A stretch of 64,000 bases of DNA from an uncultured Brevundimonas sp. (GTDB lineage Bacteria; Pseudomonadota; Alphaproteobacteria; Caulobacterales; Caulobacteraceae). The stretch lies in NCBI RefSeq assembly GCF_947305955.1, contig NZ_CAMZFB010000004.1, forward strand, positions 1 through 64,000, read 5' to 3'. Positions 45,666-53,668 of this stretch are shown here, in pieces. A model generated the notes under the pieces. The model did no database searches. It worked only from the letters and a program-made list of their open reading frames with translations, and had not been told where the DNA came from. The first letter of the stretch is position 1, and every line of letters starts with the position of its first letter. The position numbers and the translations under genes were made by a program.

Positions 45666-46754
45666 CTATTCAGCCCTGAACAGCAGGCTGCCGTCACCAT
45701 AGGAATAAAAGCGGTACTCGTTCTCGATGGCGTGCTTATAGGCCGCGTGCATCGTCTCGAACCCTGCGAAGGCGCTGACCAGCATGAACAGGGTCGATTT
45801 CGGCAGGTGGAAATTGGTCATCAGCACATCGACGGCGCGGAACTTATAGCCCGGCGTGATGAAGATGGCGGTGTCGTCGTGGAACGGGCGGATGACGCCG
45901 TCCTCACCCGTTGCGCTTTCCAGCAGTCGTAGAGACGTGGTGCCGACGCAGACGATGCGGCCACCCTTGGCATGGACTTCGTTCAAGGCGTTGGCGGTTT
46001 CCTCGGACACTGTGCCCCATTCGGAGTGCATCTTGTGGTCCTTGGTGTCGTCGGCCTTCACGGGCAGGAAGGTGCCCGCGCCGACGTGCAGCGTCACGGC
46101 GTGGGTGGAGACACCACGCGCCTTGAGAGCGGCCAGTAGTTCGGGCGTGAAATGCAGGCCCGCCGTCGGGGCTGCGACCGAGCCGTCATGCTGGGCATAG
46201 ACGGTCTGATAGTCCTTTTGGTCCTGATCGTCCTCGGGGCGCTTGGCCGCGATATAGGGCGGCAGGGGCATGACGCCGACATTGCGGATGGCGTCGTCCA
46301 GAGCCGGTCCGGCCAGATCGAACTTCAGGGTCACAAGGCCATCGTCGCCCTTGGCCTCGATGGTGGCGTCGACGCTTCCCATCTCGCAGGCGCGGTCGGT
46401 GTCCGTGCCGAAACGTACGCGGTCGCCGACCTTCAGCCGCTTGCCCGGCTTCATGAAGGCGGACCAGACGTCGGGGGCATCGCGGTGGTGCAGGGTGGCC
46501 TCGACCTCGACCTTCAGGATTTCGCCTTCGGGACCGACGCGCTCGCGGACGCCGCTCATGCGGGCAGGGATGACGCGGGTGTCGTTGAACACCAGAGCGT
46601 CGCCCGGCTGCAGCAGGTCCGGCAGGTCGCGGACGATGCGGTCCTCCAGCGTGCCGTCCTTGACGACGAGGAAGCGCGCGCTGTCACGCGGGGATACGGG
46701 CCGCAGGGCAATGCGGTCCTCGGGCAGGTCGAAATCGAAGTCGGAAGTTTTCAC
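45666..46754 (-). CDS. queA: S-adenosylmethionine:tRNA ribosyltransferase-isomerase
   Basis: QueA moves the ribosyl part of S-adenosylmethionine onto preQ1 in tRNA to form epoxyqueuosine. The protein from GTG at 46754 (362 residues) begins [19 protein letters not shown], the normal family start; the frame runs 12 codons further upstream without similarity. Other blocks are [38 protein letters not shown] and [13 protein letters not shown]. It is followed by a nucleotidyltransferase-like gene and tgt. Confidence 0.96.
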   Translation of the reverse strand: MKTSDFDFDLPEDRIALRPVSPRDSARFLVVKDGTLEDRIVRDLPDLLQPGDALVFNDTRVIPARMSGVRERVGPEGEILKVEVEATLHHRDAPDVWSAFMKPGKRLKVGDRVRFGTDTDRACEMGSVDATIEAKGDDGLVTLKFDLAGPALDDAIRNVGVMPLPPYIAAKRPEDDQDQKDYQTVYAQHDGSVAAPTAGLHFTPELLAALKARGVSTHAVTLHVGAGTFLPVKADDTKDHKMHSEWGTVSEETANALNEVHAKGGRIVCVGTTSLRLLESATGEDGVIRPFHDDTAIFITPGYKFRAVDVLMTNFHLPKSTLFMLVSAFAGFETMHAAYKHAIENEYRFYSYGDGSLLFRAE

Positions 46755-46799
46755 AGGGCGGGGTGAACACCTGACCGCGCGGGCGGTCAAGTGCTGCCT

Positions 46800-48056
46800 T
46801 TATCGACCGTAGCGCGACAGGCCCAGATCGTGGGTGTCGATGGCGGGGGCCTTGCCCGAAATCATGTCGGCAATCACTGCGGCCGAACCGCACGACATGG
46901 TCCAGCCCAGGGTGCCGTGGCCGGTGTTCAACCAGAGATTGCTGTACTTGGTCGGGCCGACAATCGGCGTGCCGTCGGGCGTGTTGGGGCGCAGGCCACA
47001 CCAGAACTCTGCCGTTTCCAGATCGCCTGCCCCGGGGAAGAGGCTGCCGACCGAATAGTTCAGCGTGGCGCGGCGCTTGGGCGACAGGTCTTTGTTGAAG
47101 CCGTTCAACTCGGCCATGCCGCCCACGCGGATACGGGTGCCCAGACGGGTGATGGCGACCTTGTAGCTTTCGTCCATCACGGTCGAGACGGGGGCGCGGG
47201 TCTCATCGACGATGTTGGCGGTGATGGAATAGCCCTTCACCGGATAGACCGGCAGTTTCAGGTCCAGCGCCCTGACCATCGGTGGCGACCACGAGCCGAG
47301 CGCCAGCACATAGGCATCGGCTTCCAGCGCATCCTTGTCCGTCAGGACGGTGGCGATCCGGTCGCCTTCATGGTGGATGGCCTTGATGGTCTCGTTCCAG
47401 CGGAAGGTGACGCCCGCCGCCTCGGCCATTTTAGCAAGGGTCTGGGTGAACATGCGGCAATCGCCCGTCTCGTCCCCCGGCAGGCGCAATGCACCGACAT
47501 AGGGCACGTCCGAGAAGGCCAGACCCGGCTCTGCACGGCGGCAGCCCTCGGGGTCCAGCAGTTCATACGGCACGCCCTCGGATTGCAGGACCGAGACGTC
47601 TTTGTGCGCGTCCTTCAACTGTTTTTCGGTGCGGAACAGTTGCAGCGTGCCTTGCTGGCGGCCGTCGTACTGGATGCCTGTTTTCTGGCGCAGTTGGTCC
47701 AGCTCGTCGCGGGCGTATTCAGCCAGACGCACCATCCGGCCCTTGTTCACCGCATAGCGGGCAGGGGTGCAGTTACGCAGCATCTGCAGCGTCCAGCGGA
47801 TCATGGCCGGATCAAAACGGGTGTGCAGGATCAAGGGCGCATGGCGCATCAACAGCCATTTCACCGCCTTGGTCGGGATGTTCGGCGCGGCCCACGGTGC
47901 GGAATAGCCCGGCGAAATCTGGCCCGCATTGGCATAGCTGGTTTCCAGCGCAGGGCCGGACAGGCGATCCACGACCGTCACCTCGTGTCCGGCCTGATTG
48001 AGGTACCACGCCGTCGTGGTGCCAATGACGCCTGCCCCTAGAACCAGAACACGCAT
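46800..48056 (-). CDS. dadA: D-amino acid dehydrogenase
   Basis: DadA oxidises D-amino acids, mainly D-alanine, to keto acids and passes electrons to the respiratory chain. The 418-residue FAD enzyme has the dinucleotide fold [19 protein letters not shown] at its start, [19 protein letters not shown] typical of DadA, and the C-terminal [20 protein letters not shown]. It is transcribed divergently from an Lrp-type regulator, the usual control of dad genes. queA follows 45 bases later on the same strand. Confidence 0.95.
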   Translation of the reverse strand: MRVLVLGAGVIGTTTAWYLNQAGHEVTVVDRLSGPALETSYANAGQISPGYSAPWAAPNIPTKAVKWLLMRHAPLILHTRFDPAMIRWTLQMLRNCTPARYAVNKGRMVRLAEYARDELDQLRQKTGIQYDGRQQGTLQLFRTEKQLKDAHKDVSVLQSEGVPYELLDPEGCRRAEPGLAFSDVPYVGALRLPGDETGDCRMFTQTLAKMAEAAGVTFRWNETIKAIHHEGDRIATVLTDKDALEADAYVLALGSWSPPMVRALDLKLPVYPVKGYSITANIVDETRAPVSTVMDESYKVAITRLGTRIRVGGMAELNGFNKDLSPKRRATLNYSVGSLFPGAGDLETAEFWCGLRPNTPDGTPIVGPTKYSNLWLNTGHGTLGWTMSCGSAAVIADMISGKAPAIDTHDLGLSRYGR

Positions 48057-48133
48057 GGTATCGCTCGCGCTGTACGGCCAAGTCGGCCTGACGCAGGGAA
48101 AGCTACGCGCAGATAAGTGACGTTTCCTGCCTT

Positions 48134-48143
48134 ATTGCGCAAT
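48134..48143. promoter_or_regulatory. Palindrome in dadA/lrp intergenic region
   Basis: ATTGCGCAAT is a perfect 10-base palindrome midway between the two divergent genes, with a further half-site (GCAATAAT) near 48170. It is a candidate operator for the Lrp-type regulator; this is inferred from position. Confidence 0.45.
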
Positions 48144-48200
48144 GTTCAGTGAATATGAGATGCTCAACGCAATAATCTTCAAACTTGACGGTTGATAATT

Positions 48201-48647
48201 GTGCTGGCTCTGGACGAAGTTGACCGCCGTATAATCCAAAAGCTGCGTGTCGATGGCCGTATCAGCAATGCCGATCTTGCTGATTCTGTTGGGCTTTCCG
48301 CCTCGGCCTGCCTGCGTCGTGTGCGCCAGTTGGAGCAGCGCGGTGTCATCCGTGGCTATACCGCTCTGCTGGGTGCGGACGAGGAGGAGGGACTTGTAGC
48401 CTTTGTCCAGATTTCGCTGGAAAAACAGACGGATGAATATATGCGCCGCTTCGAGGAGGCGGTGCGCCACTATCCTGAAATCCGCGACTGTTACCTGATG
48501 GCGGGAGCGTCCGACTATGTGGTGCGGGCGGTGGCACCGACGATGGCGGCCTATGAGGTGCTGCACAAGGATGTGCTGTCGCGCCTGCCCGGCGTGTCGC
48601 GCATCCACTCCAGTCTGGCCATCCGCAATGTGCTCAAAGCGCGATAG
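48201..48647 (+). CDS. Lrp/AsnC-family regulator (probable DadR)
   Basis: This regulator of about 148 residues has the Lrp layout: N-terminal helix-turn-helix (DEVDRRIIQKLRVDGRISNA, then SVGLSASACLRRVRQLEQRG) and a C-terminal RAM ligand-binding domain (DCYLMAGASDYVVRAVAPTM). It is divergent from dadA, as in many bacteria where an Lrp-type DadR activates dadA in response to alanine. The start is unclear: GTG at 48201 or TTG at 48192; no Shine-Dalgarno is visible, so a leaderless mRNA is possible. Confidence 0.88.
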   Translation: MLALDEVDRRIIQKLRVDGRISNADLADSVGLSASACLRRVRQLEQRGVIRGYTALLGADEEEGLVAFVQISLEKQTDEYMRRFEEAVRHYPEIRDCYLMAGASDYVVRAVAPTMAAYEVLHKDVLSRLPGVSRIHSSLAIRNVLKAR

Positions 48648-48718
48648 ACCTGCAAAAACCGCCGCTATGGCGATAAGTCGTCGTTGACCCCGCGCGTGCG
48701 AGGCGGCAAACCCGCCCG

Positions 48719-50389
48719 ATGCTACAGAACCTTGAAACCCTGTCCCGTGAGGCCCGTTCGTGGCCGTTTGAGCAAGCCCGCAACCTGTTGGCGCACGTGC
48801 TCAAAAAACGGCTGTCGGATGCCGACCGTGCTGTCGCGCAGTCCCTGATCGATGCTGGCAAGGCGGACGAGGCTCTGAAACAGTTCGAGGGTCTGGCCCG
48901 TCCGGTCATCCTCGAGACCGGATATGGCCCGTCGGGCTTGCCGCACATGGGCACCTTCGGCGAAGTCGCCCGCACCACCATGGTCCGCAACGCCTTCCGC
49001 GCCCTGACCGGAGATCACTGGGAAACCAAGCTGATCGCCTTCTCGGATGACATGGACGGCCTGCGCAAGGTGCCGGAAGGCATCCCGAATCCGGAAATGC
49101 TGCGCGAAGACCTGCACAAGCCGCTGACGGCGGTGCGTGACCCGTTCGGCACCCACGACAGCTTTGCCGCGCATAACAACGCCCGTCTGCGCGCCTTCCT
49201 CGACAGCTTCGGCTTCGATTACGAGTTCATGTCCTCGACCGCGACCTACAAGTCGGGTCGTTTCGACGAAACCCTGCTGCTGATGCTCGAGCGTTTCGAT
49301 GCGGTGATGAACATCATCCTGCCGACGCTGGGCGAAGAGCGCCGCGCGACCTATTCGCCGTTCCTGCCGGTCAGCCCGATCACCGGCCACGTGCTGCAAG
49401 TCCCGACCCTCGAGCGCAACCTCGAGAAGGGCACCATCGTGTTCGACGACCCCGCGGGCCGTCGCACCGAGGTTCCGGTCACTGGTGGCCACGTCAAGCT
49501 GCAGTGGAAGCCGGACTGGGCCATGCGCTGGACCGCGCTGGACGTGGACTATGAGATGGCCGGCAAGGACCTGATCGAGTCCGTGCGTGAAAGCTCCAAG
49601 ATCTGCCGCGTTCTGGATGGCGCGCCGCCGGTCGGCTTCAACTACGAACTGTTCCTCGATATCGAGGGCAAGAAGATTTCCAAGTCGAAGGGCAATGGCC
49701 TGACGATGGAAGAGTGGCTGCGTTACGGCCCGCCGGAATCGCTGAGCTGGTACATGTTCCAGTCGCCCAAGTCGGCCAAGAGCCTGCACTTCGGCGTGAT
49801 CCCGCGCGCGACCGACGACTGGATGTCCTTCGTCGAGCAGTACAAGACGCAGGAGCCGAAGAAGCAGATCGACAATGCGGTCTGGTCGATCCACGGCGGC
49901 AACCCGCCGGAGACGACCTCGCCGGTCAGCTTCTCGCTGATGATGAACCTTGTCGCGGTGGCCAATGCCTCGAGCAAGGCGCAGCTGTGGGCCTATTTTG
50001 CCAAATACTTGCCGGATGCCACGCCGGAAAACGAGCCGCTGCTCGACCGTCTGATGGACTATGCGCTGAACTACTATGAGGACTTCGTGAAGCCCACGAA
50101 GGTCTATCGCGCACCGACCGAGATGGAGCAGAAGGCGCTTCTGGACCTCGCAGGTCGTCTGAAGGCCCTGCCGCAGGACACCACGGATGGCGAAGTCATC
50201 CAGAACGAAGTCTATGCCGTCGGCAAGGAACACGGCTTTGACCCGCTGCGCGCGTGGTTCGCCGCCCTCTACGAAGTGCTGCTGGGTGCATCGCAAGGCC
50301 CGCGCTTTGGTTCGTTTGCGGCCATTTATGGCCTGCCGCAAACCATCGAACTGATCGAAAAGGGTGCCAAGGGCGAACTGGCTGCCTGA
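48719..50389 (+). CDS. lysS: Class I lysyl-tRNA synthetase
   Basis: This enzyme charges tRNA-Lys but belongs to the class I (archaeal-type) family, not the class II LysRS of most bacteria. Class I motifs are present: the HIGH-like GYGPSGLPHMGTFGEV (about residues 68-83) and the KMSKS-like EGKKISKSKGNGL. The 556-residue length suits the family, which is known from Alphaproteobacteria and Archaea. No second LysRS is in the window. A terminator follows at 50409-50442. Confidence 0.95.
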   Translation: MLQNLETLSREARSWPFEQARNLLAHVLKKRLSDADRAVAQSLIDAGKADEALKQFEGLARPVILETGYGPSGLPHMGTFGEVARTTMVRNAFRALTGDHWETKLIAFSDDMDGLRKVPEGIPNPEMLREDLHKPLTAVRDPFGTHDSFAAHNNARLRAFLDSFGFDYEFMSSTATYKSGRFDETLLLMLERFDAVMNIILPTLGEERRATYSPFLPVSPITGHVLQVPTLERNLEKGTIVFDDPAGRRTEVPVTGGHVKLQWKPDWAMRWTALDVDYEMAGKDLIESVRESSKICRVLDGAPPVGFNYELFLDIEGKKISKSKGNGLTMEEWLRYGPPESLSWYMFQSPKSAKSLHFGVIPRATDDWMSFVEQYKTQEPKKQIDNAVWSIHGGNPPETTSPVSFSLMMNLVAVANASSKAQLWAYFAKYLPDATPENEPLLDRLMDYALNYYEDFVKPTKVYRAPTEMEQKALLDLAGRLKALPQDTTDGEVIQNEVYAVGKEHGFDPLRAWFAALYEVLLGASQGPRFGSFAAIYGLPQTIELIEKGAKGELAA

Positions 50390-50408
50390 TTAACAACCCA
50401 TTGAAATA

Positions 50409-50442
50409 AAAGGGCCGCTTCCAGCCGGAGGCGGCCTTTTTT
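50409..50442 (+). terminator. Terminator after lysS
   Basis: GGCCGCTTCC-AGCC-GGAGGCGGCC, one internal mismatch, is followed by a TTTTTT run. Confidence 0.88.
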
Positions 50443-50538
50443 GTAAGATGAACGTAAAATGACCGCTCCTGTCGGGGAGCCTTCAGGCGCGATGGCGCAT
50501 TATTCCTGTCTCGACCAACTCGAACACAGGAGAGAGCC

Positions 50539-51012
50539 ATGTCGAAGATTTTTAAGGCCGGACTGGCCACCGCTTCGCTGATCGCCGCGCTCGGTACGGT
50601 TTCGCTGCCGATGACCGCCAATGCACAGGCCAATGGCATCACCAACTGTGACGCGCCGGGTGGCCGCCAGCAGGCGGGTGCCGCAATCGGTGCCGTACTG
50701 GGTGGTCTGGCCGGCAGTCAGGTATCGCGTAATGAACGGGCACTGGGTGCCGTGATCGGCGCAGGTGCCGGTGCCGCCGCGGGTTCTTACATCGGTTGTA
50801 ACCAGCAGCGCGCCCGTGCGGGCCAGCAGGCTGGTGGCGATATGTATCGCTCGACGTCGAACCTGCGCATCCGCTCGGGTCCGGGTACGGGCTATAGCCA
50901 GGTCGGCAGCCTGTCGGCGGGTCAGCCCTTCACTGCGGTGGCGTCTGAAGGCGAGTGGATCCAGATCGCTGGCGGGGGCTGGGTGAATGCCCGCTATGTC
51001 AGCAACTACTGA
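50539..51012 (+). CDS. Exported glycine-zipper and SH3-domain protein
   Basis: This 157-residue envelope protein has a signal peptide (SLIAALGTVSLPMTANA), a glycine-zipper segment (AAIGAVLGGLAGSQ and AVIGAGAGAAAGSYIG, about residues 47-93) of the kind that inserts in or spans membranes, and a C-terminal bacterial SH3 domain (TSNLRIRSGPGTGYSQVG, then WVNARYVSNY). Such proteins often bind cell wall. GGAGAG precedes the ATG. Terminators lie on both sides, so it is monocistronic. Confidence 0.85.
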   Translation: MSKIFKAGLATASLIAALGTVSLPMTANAQANGITNCDAPGGRQQAGAAIGAVLGGLAGSQVSRNERALGAVIGAGAGAAAGSYIGCNQQRARAGQQAGGDMYRSTSNLRIRSGPGTGYSQVGSLSAGQPFTAVASEGEWIQIAGGGWVNARYVSNY

Positions 51013-51036
51013 TAACAGCCGCTAGGTTGAGTGAAG

Positions 51037-51067
51037 CGGGCCGTCCTGAAAGGGGGCGGCCCGTTTT
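51037..51067. terminator. Terminator between convergent genes
   Basis: A GC-rich stem (CGGGCCG with CGGCCCG, extended by CCT/AGG) is followed by TTTTC on the plus strand. It ends the SH3-protein gene and abuts the stop of the S24 gene. Confidence 0.75.
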
Positions 51068-51697
51068 CTATTGGCTGACCCAGACGATACGGGCCATCCA
51101 TTGAATATCCGCGCGTGCGATCACACGGGGCGGATAGGCCGGATTGACGGACACAAGCTCAACCGACGCCGATGTCACGCGGCCCAAGCCTTTGGCGAGG
51201 GTTTCGCCCTGAACGGTGCGAAGCGCGACGCGGTCACCCACGCGCACGCGGGTGTCGGTCAGATCGACAATGACCTTGTCGCCCGCACGATACAGCGGCT
51301 CCATGGAATCCCCGTCGATCTCCAGCGCGATCAGGCCGTCGCCCCCCATGGGCAGGCTGATACGGTCCCAGCCCTCGGCGACAGGAAGCCCGCTGTCGTC
51401 GAAGAAGCCTTCCTTGCCCGCCTTCGCCAGTCCCAGAAGGGGCAGGGTGGTTTCGGCCGTGTCATCGGCCAGAATGGCGAATTCGCCCAGAGTGACGTGG
51501 GAGCTTTCCAGAACGCGCATGACGCTTTCGGTCGAGGGCCAGCGCGGGCGCGGCGGCGTTCCCGGTCCATAGCGTTTGGAGGGGTTGAAACTGGTCGGGT
51601 CCAATCCCGCCCGTCGTGCCAAGCCCGATGGCGAGAGGCCTTCGCGTTTGGCGAGGGCGTCCAAACCTCTCCATATCTTGGCGTGGGTTAGCGGCAT
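51068..51697 (-). CDS. S24-family (LexA/CI-like) transcription regulator
   Basis: This 209-residue protein has an N-terminal helix-turn-helix (residues about 20-60, LSPSGLARRAGLDPTSFN) and a C-terminal S24 self-cleavage domain with Ser in LEIDGDSMEPLY and Lys in GETLAKGLG. A possible Ala-Gly cleavage bond is in LAKAGKEGF (about residue 92). Such proteins are repressors inactivated by RecA-stimulated or other autoproteolysis. It is shorter than LexA in the linker and is not LexA itself. A perfect dyad (51700-51719) just before its ATG may be its own operator. Confidence 0.88.
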   Translation of the reverse strand: MPLTHAKIWRGLDALAKREGLSPSGLARRAGLDPTSFNPSKRYGPGTPPRPRWPSTESVMRVLESSHVTLGEFAILADDTAETTLPLLGLAKAGKEGFFDDSGLPVAEGWDRISLPMGGDGLIALEIDGDSMEPLYRAGDKVIVDLTDTRVRVGDRVALRTVQGETLAKGLGRVTSASVELVSVNPAYPPRVIARADIQWMARIVWVSQ

Positions 51698-51699
51698 GT

Positions 51700-51719
51700 G
51701 AGCTTCCTGGGGGAAGCTC
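51700..51719. promoter_or_regulatory. 20-base dyad in front of the S24 regulator
   Basis: GAGCTTCC-TGGG-GGAAGCTC is a perfect 8-base inverted repeat ending two bases before the ATG on the minus strand. The arm nearest the ATG contains the GGAAGC ribosome-binding sequence. It fits an autoregulatory operator or a translation-blocking hairpin. Confidence 0.5.
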
Positions 51720-51735
51720 AGGCTAGGTTAATGCG

Positions 51736-52191
51736 TTAGGAATATCTACCTAGATCATCGCGCGCCGAGGCGAATACCGACCGTTCCTGCCAGGCCGCGA
51801 CCGTTCCCACACACATGGATACGATGATGCCGAGGGAAGAGACGTTCACTATGGTGAAATAAGCCGAGATCGGCGGCGCGAACTCGATGAGGTAAAGAAA
51901 CTGGAGCGTTGCAACCAATAGCTGAAAGGCGGTTGCCCAAACGAGCCAGTTGTGTGGGGCTTTCCAGACCAGCGCTGCAAAAATCGTCAGAAGGGTGACA
52001 TCGAGCGCCAGAACCAATCCTGACTCGAGCACGGTACCAGCCAGCGTAAATCGGACGAACGTCGAGAAAAGCCACGCGAGCAAATAGGCGGTGGCTGCGA
52101 CCCGTTCCTGTCGTCCGCCTAAGGTTAGGGCGAGCGTACAACCAAGTAGCATGGATACGGCACCGATCCAGCCAATCACAGTGTTGAACAA
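51736..52191 (-). CDS. Membrane protein of unknown function
   Basis: This protein of about 151 residues has five hydrophobic segments (for example TVIGWIGAVSMLLGCTLALTL and YLLAWLFSTFVRFTLAG) and should sit in the inner membrane. The start is uncertain: TTG at 52191 follows GGGGGTTAG, while a TTG at 52236 would extend the frame through a terminator hairpin (52186-52222). The S24 regulator gene follows after 38 bases. No family recognised. Confidence 0.6.
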   Translation of the reverse strand: MFNTVIGWIGAVSMLLGCTLALTLGGRQERVAATAYLLAWLFSTFVRFTLAGTVLESGLVLALDVTLLTIFAALVWKAPHNWLVWATAFQLLVATLQFLYLIEFAPPISAYFTIVNVSSLGIIVSMCVGTVAAWQERSVFASARDDLGRYS

Positions 52192-52222
52192 AACTAACCC
52201 CCATCGAGCAAGTCGATGGGGG
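52186..52222 (-). terminator. Terminator/attenuator hairpin upstream of membrane protein gene
   Basis: On the minus strand CCCCCATCGA-CTTGC-TCGATGGGGG is a perfect 10-base stem followed by TTAGTTTTG. It ends the gene at 52264-52614 but overlaps the ribosome-binding region of the next gene, so it may also attenuate it. Confidence 0.8.
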
Positions 52223-52263
52223 TAGATAGAACGCAATTACCTAACAAACGGTGCCTTACCGCA

Positions 52264-52614
52264 TTAGACGGCGCGGAGCATCGCTTCCTTGCGCGGGCGC
52301 ATCGGGGTGTCGTCCCATTCCAGCGGCTTGTCAGCCGGACCGGCGGCGTAGACGCCCCAGCCCATACGGCGGTGGTCGCGCTGCATTTCAGCGTGGCATT
52401 CCACGATGGCTTCGCGGGCGGCCGAGAGAGCGGCGAGGGTGGCGAGGGCCTTGGTCTGCGAGGCCGAGCCTGCAACCGGCGAGATTCCCAGGTTCGAACG
52501 GCCGGCGATCATCGCCTGAACCATCGATGCAGCGTGGGCGATAGCGGCATCAACCGATTGTTCCGTGGCGTACAGCTCGGACGAGATGCTGGTGACGACT
52601 TCGGTGCGGTCCAT
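52264..52614 (-). CDS. Conserved-looking small protein downstream of a CtrA box
   Basis: This 116-residue soluble protein has no signal peptide or membrane helix. It is Ala-rich and helical through residues about 1-85, then has a polar tail with HRRMGWGVYAAG and LEWDDTPMRPRKE. I do not recognise the family. Its promoter region carries a perfect CtrA-type box (52688-52703) and a second TTAA pair (52654-52667), which suggests cell-cycle or motility-linked expression. A perfect terminator follows the stop, so it is a single-gene unit. Confidence 0.72.
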   Translation of the reverse strand: MDRTEVVTSISSELYATEQSVDAAIAHAASMVQAMIAGRSNLGISPVAGSASQTKALATLAALSAAREAIVECHAEMQRDHRRMGWGVYAAGPADKPLEWDDTPMRPRKEAMLRAV

Positions 52615-52653
52615 AATGAGTTCCCCATAAAACGCCGGTTTGGCGAATTATGT

Positions 52654-52703
52654 TTAACTACGGTTAAGCTTATTCGTAAAGGGTTTGTTAATAGTTTATT
52701 AAC
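52654..52703 (-). promoter_or_regulatory. CtrA-type binding sites
   Basis: TTAA-TAGTTTA-TTAAC (52688-52703) matches the CtrA consensus TTAA-N7-TTAAC exactly. TTAA-CTACGG-TTAA (52654-52667) is a second pair with a 6-base spacer. Both lie 40-90 bases before the start at 52614, in an AT-rich stretch. Confidence 0.72.
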
Positions 52704-52722
52704 CTATTTTTAAATCCAAGCC

Positions 52723-53127
52723 TTAATCCCCTGTAGAATCATCAAGTTGGAAATGGGCGGTCAGGGTTGCGATCGGCTTGTCCAGGCTTTCCTGCCACGC
52801 CTCGGCGGTCACATAGGCCACCTTCTTGCCGGCTTTTCGGATGTGGGCGCGGGCATAGACATCGGCCGCCTTGCCGACCCGCAGATAGGCCACGGACACA
52901 TTGATCGGGCGCGGAAGTCGCAAGCGTGGAAAGGCGTGCGATACCTTTGCCACTGCCGTCAGCTCCAACAGAGCCGCTGTCGAGCCACCGTGCAGGGCAG
53001 GGATCAGCGGGTTGCCGATCAGATGGTCCGAGAACGGCATCACAACGGTGACCTCGTCACCGTACACCTCGGTGCGAAGGTTCAGGAAGCGGGCGTAGGG
53101 CAGGTGGTCTAGCAGGGGTGCGGTCAT
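52723..53127 (-). CDS. PaaI-like hotdog thioesterase
   Basis: This 134-residue protein has the hotdog fold of PaaI/YdiI-type acyl-CoA thioesterases: PLIPALHGGSTAALLELTAV (the HGG motif with catalytic acid on the following helix) and PRPINVSVAYLRVGKAADVY. These enzymes hydrolyse acyl-CoA esters in the cytoplasm; the substrate is unknown. The ATG at 53127 follows a strong AGGAGG. It begins one base after the stop of a second thioesterase gene, so the two form an operon and possibly a heteromer. Confidence 0.85.
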   Translation of the reverse strand: MTAPLLDHLPYARFLNLRTEVYGDEVTVVMPFSDHLIGNPLIPALHGGSTAALLELTAVAKVSHAFPRLRLPRPINVSVAYLRVGKAADVYARAHIRKAGKKVAYVTAEAWQESLDKPIATLTAHFQLDDSTGD

Positions 53128-53128
53128 C

Positions 53129-53590
53129 TTAGCGGCCTCCTGCCGACGGATCGGCATCGCGCAGGGCGGGCTTGTGAATGATATAGGCCGCTTGGGACGC
53201 CGCGACGGGATTGTCCGGCGTTTCCTCGAACGCCCACGCCCGCACGAAGGCCATGGTTCGGTTCAGGCGATAGCATTCCGCCTCGGCCAACAGGTCTTTG
53301 CCGGGGGCGGCAGCGCGCATGTAGTCCACGCGCATGTCCAAGGTCGCAATCGACTGGAATTGATTGAGCGCCAGCCATACGGACATACCGCCCACATGAT
53401 CCAACAGGGTCGAAACCAATCCACCGGAAAGGACGCCTGAATCCGGATCACCGATGAACTCGCTGCGATAGGGAACGCGCATGCGGATGCGCGGCGCGTC
53501 CACGCTTTCCAGCTTGAAGCCTAGCGAGTGGGTGTGGGCTGAACCGGACGCCAACTGGGGCAGTATGGCGAGGAGTTCCGGATTGGGCAT
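53129..53590 (-). CDS. PaaI-like hotdog thioesterase
   Basis: This 153-residue protein is the upstream partner of the previous gene. It has the same fold, with SGVLSGGLVSTLLDHVGGM in place of the HGG motif and a clear ATLDMRVDYMRAAAPGKDLL strand. The catalytic His of the motif reads as Ser (LSGG), so activity may depend on the Asp in LLDH. The ATG at 53590 follows AAGG at good distance. Substrate unknown. Confidence 0.83.
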   Translation of the reverse strand: MPNPELLAILPQLASGSAHTHSLGFKLESVDAPRIRMRVPYRSEFIGDPDSGVLSGGLVSTLLDHVGGMSVWLALNQFQSIATLDMRVDYMRAAAPGKDLLAEAECYRLNRTMAFVRAWAFEETPDNPVAASQAAYIIHKPALRDADPSAGGR

Positions 53591-53668
53591 GACAAGACCT
53601 TGTGTGCCAATATGTCTGAGGCACAACAGTGGTCACCCTTGGGGGTGATGTCCAGTAGAAACAGCCGT

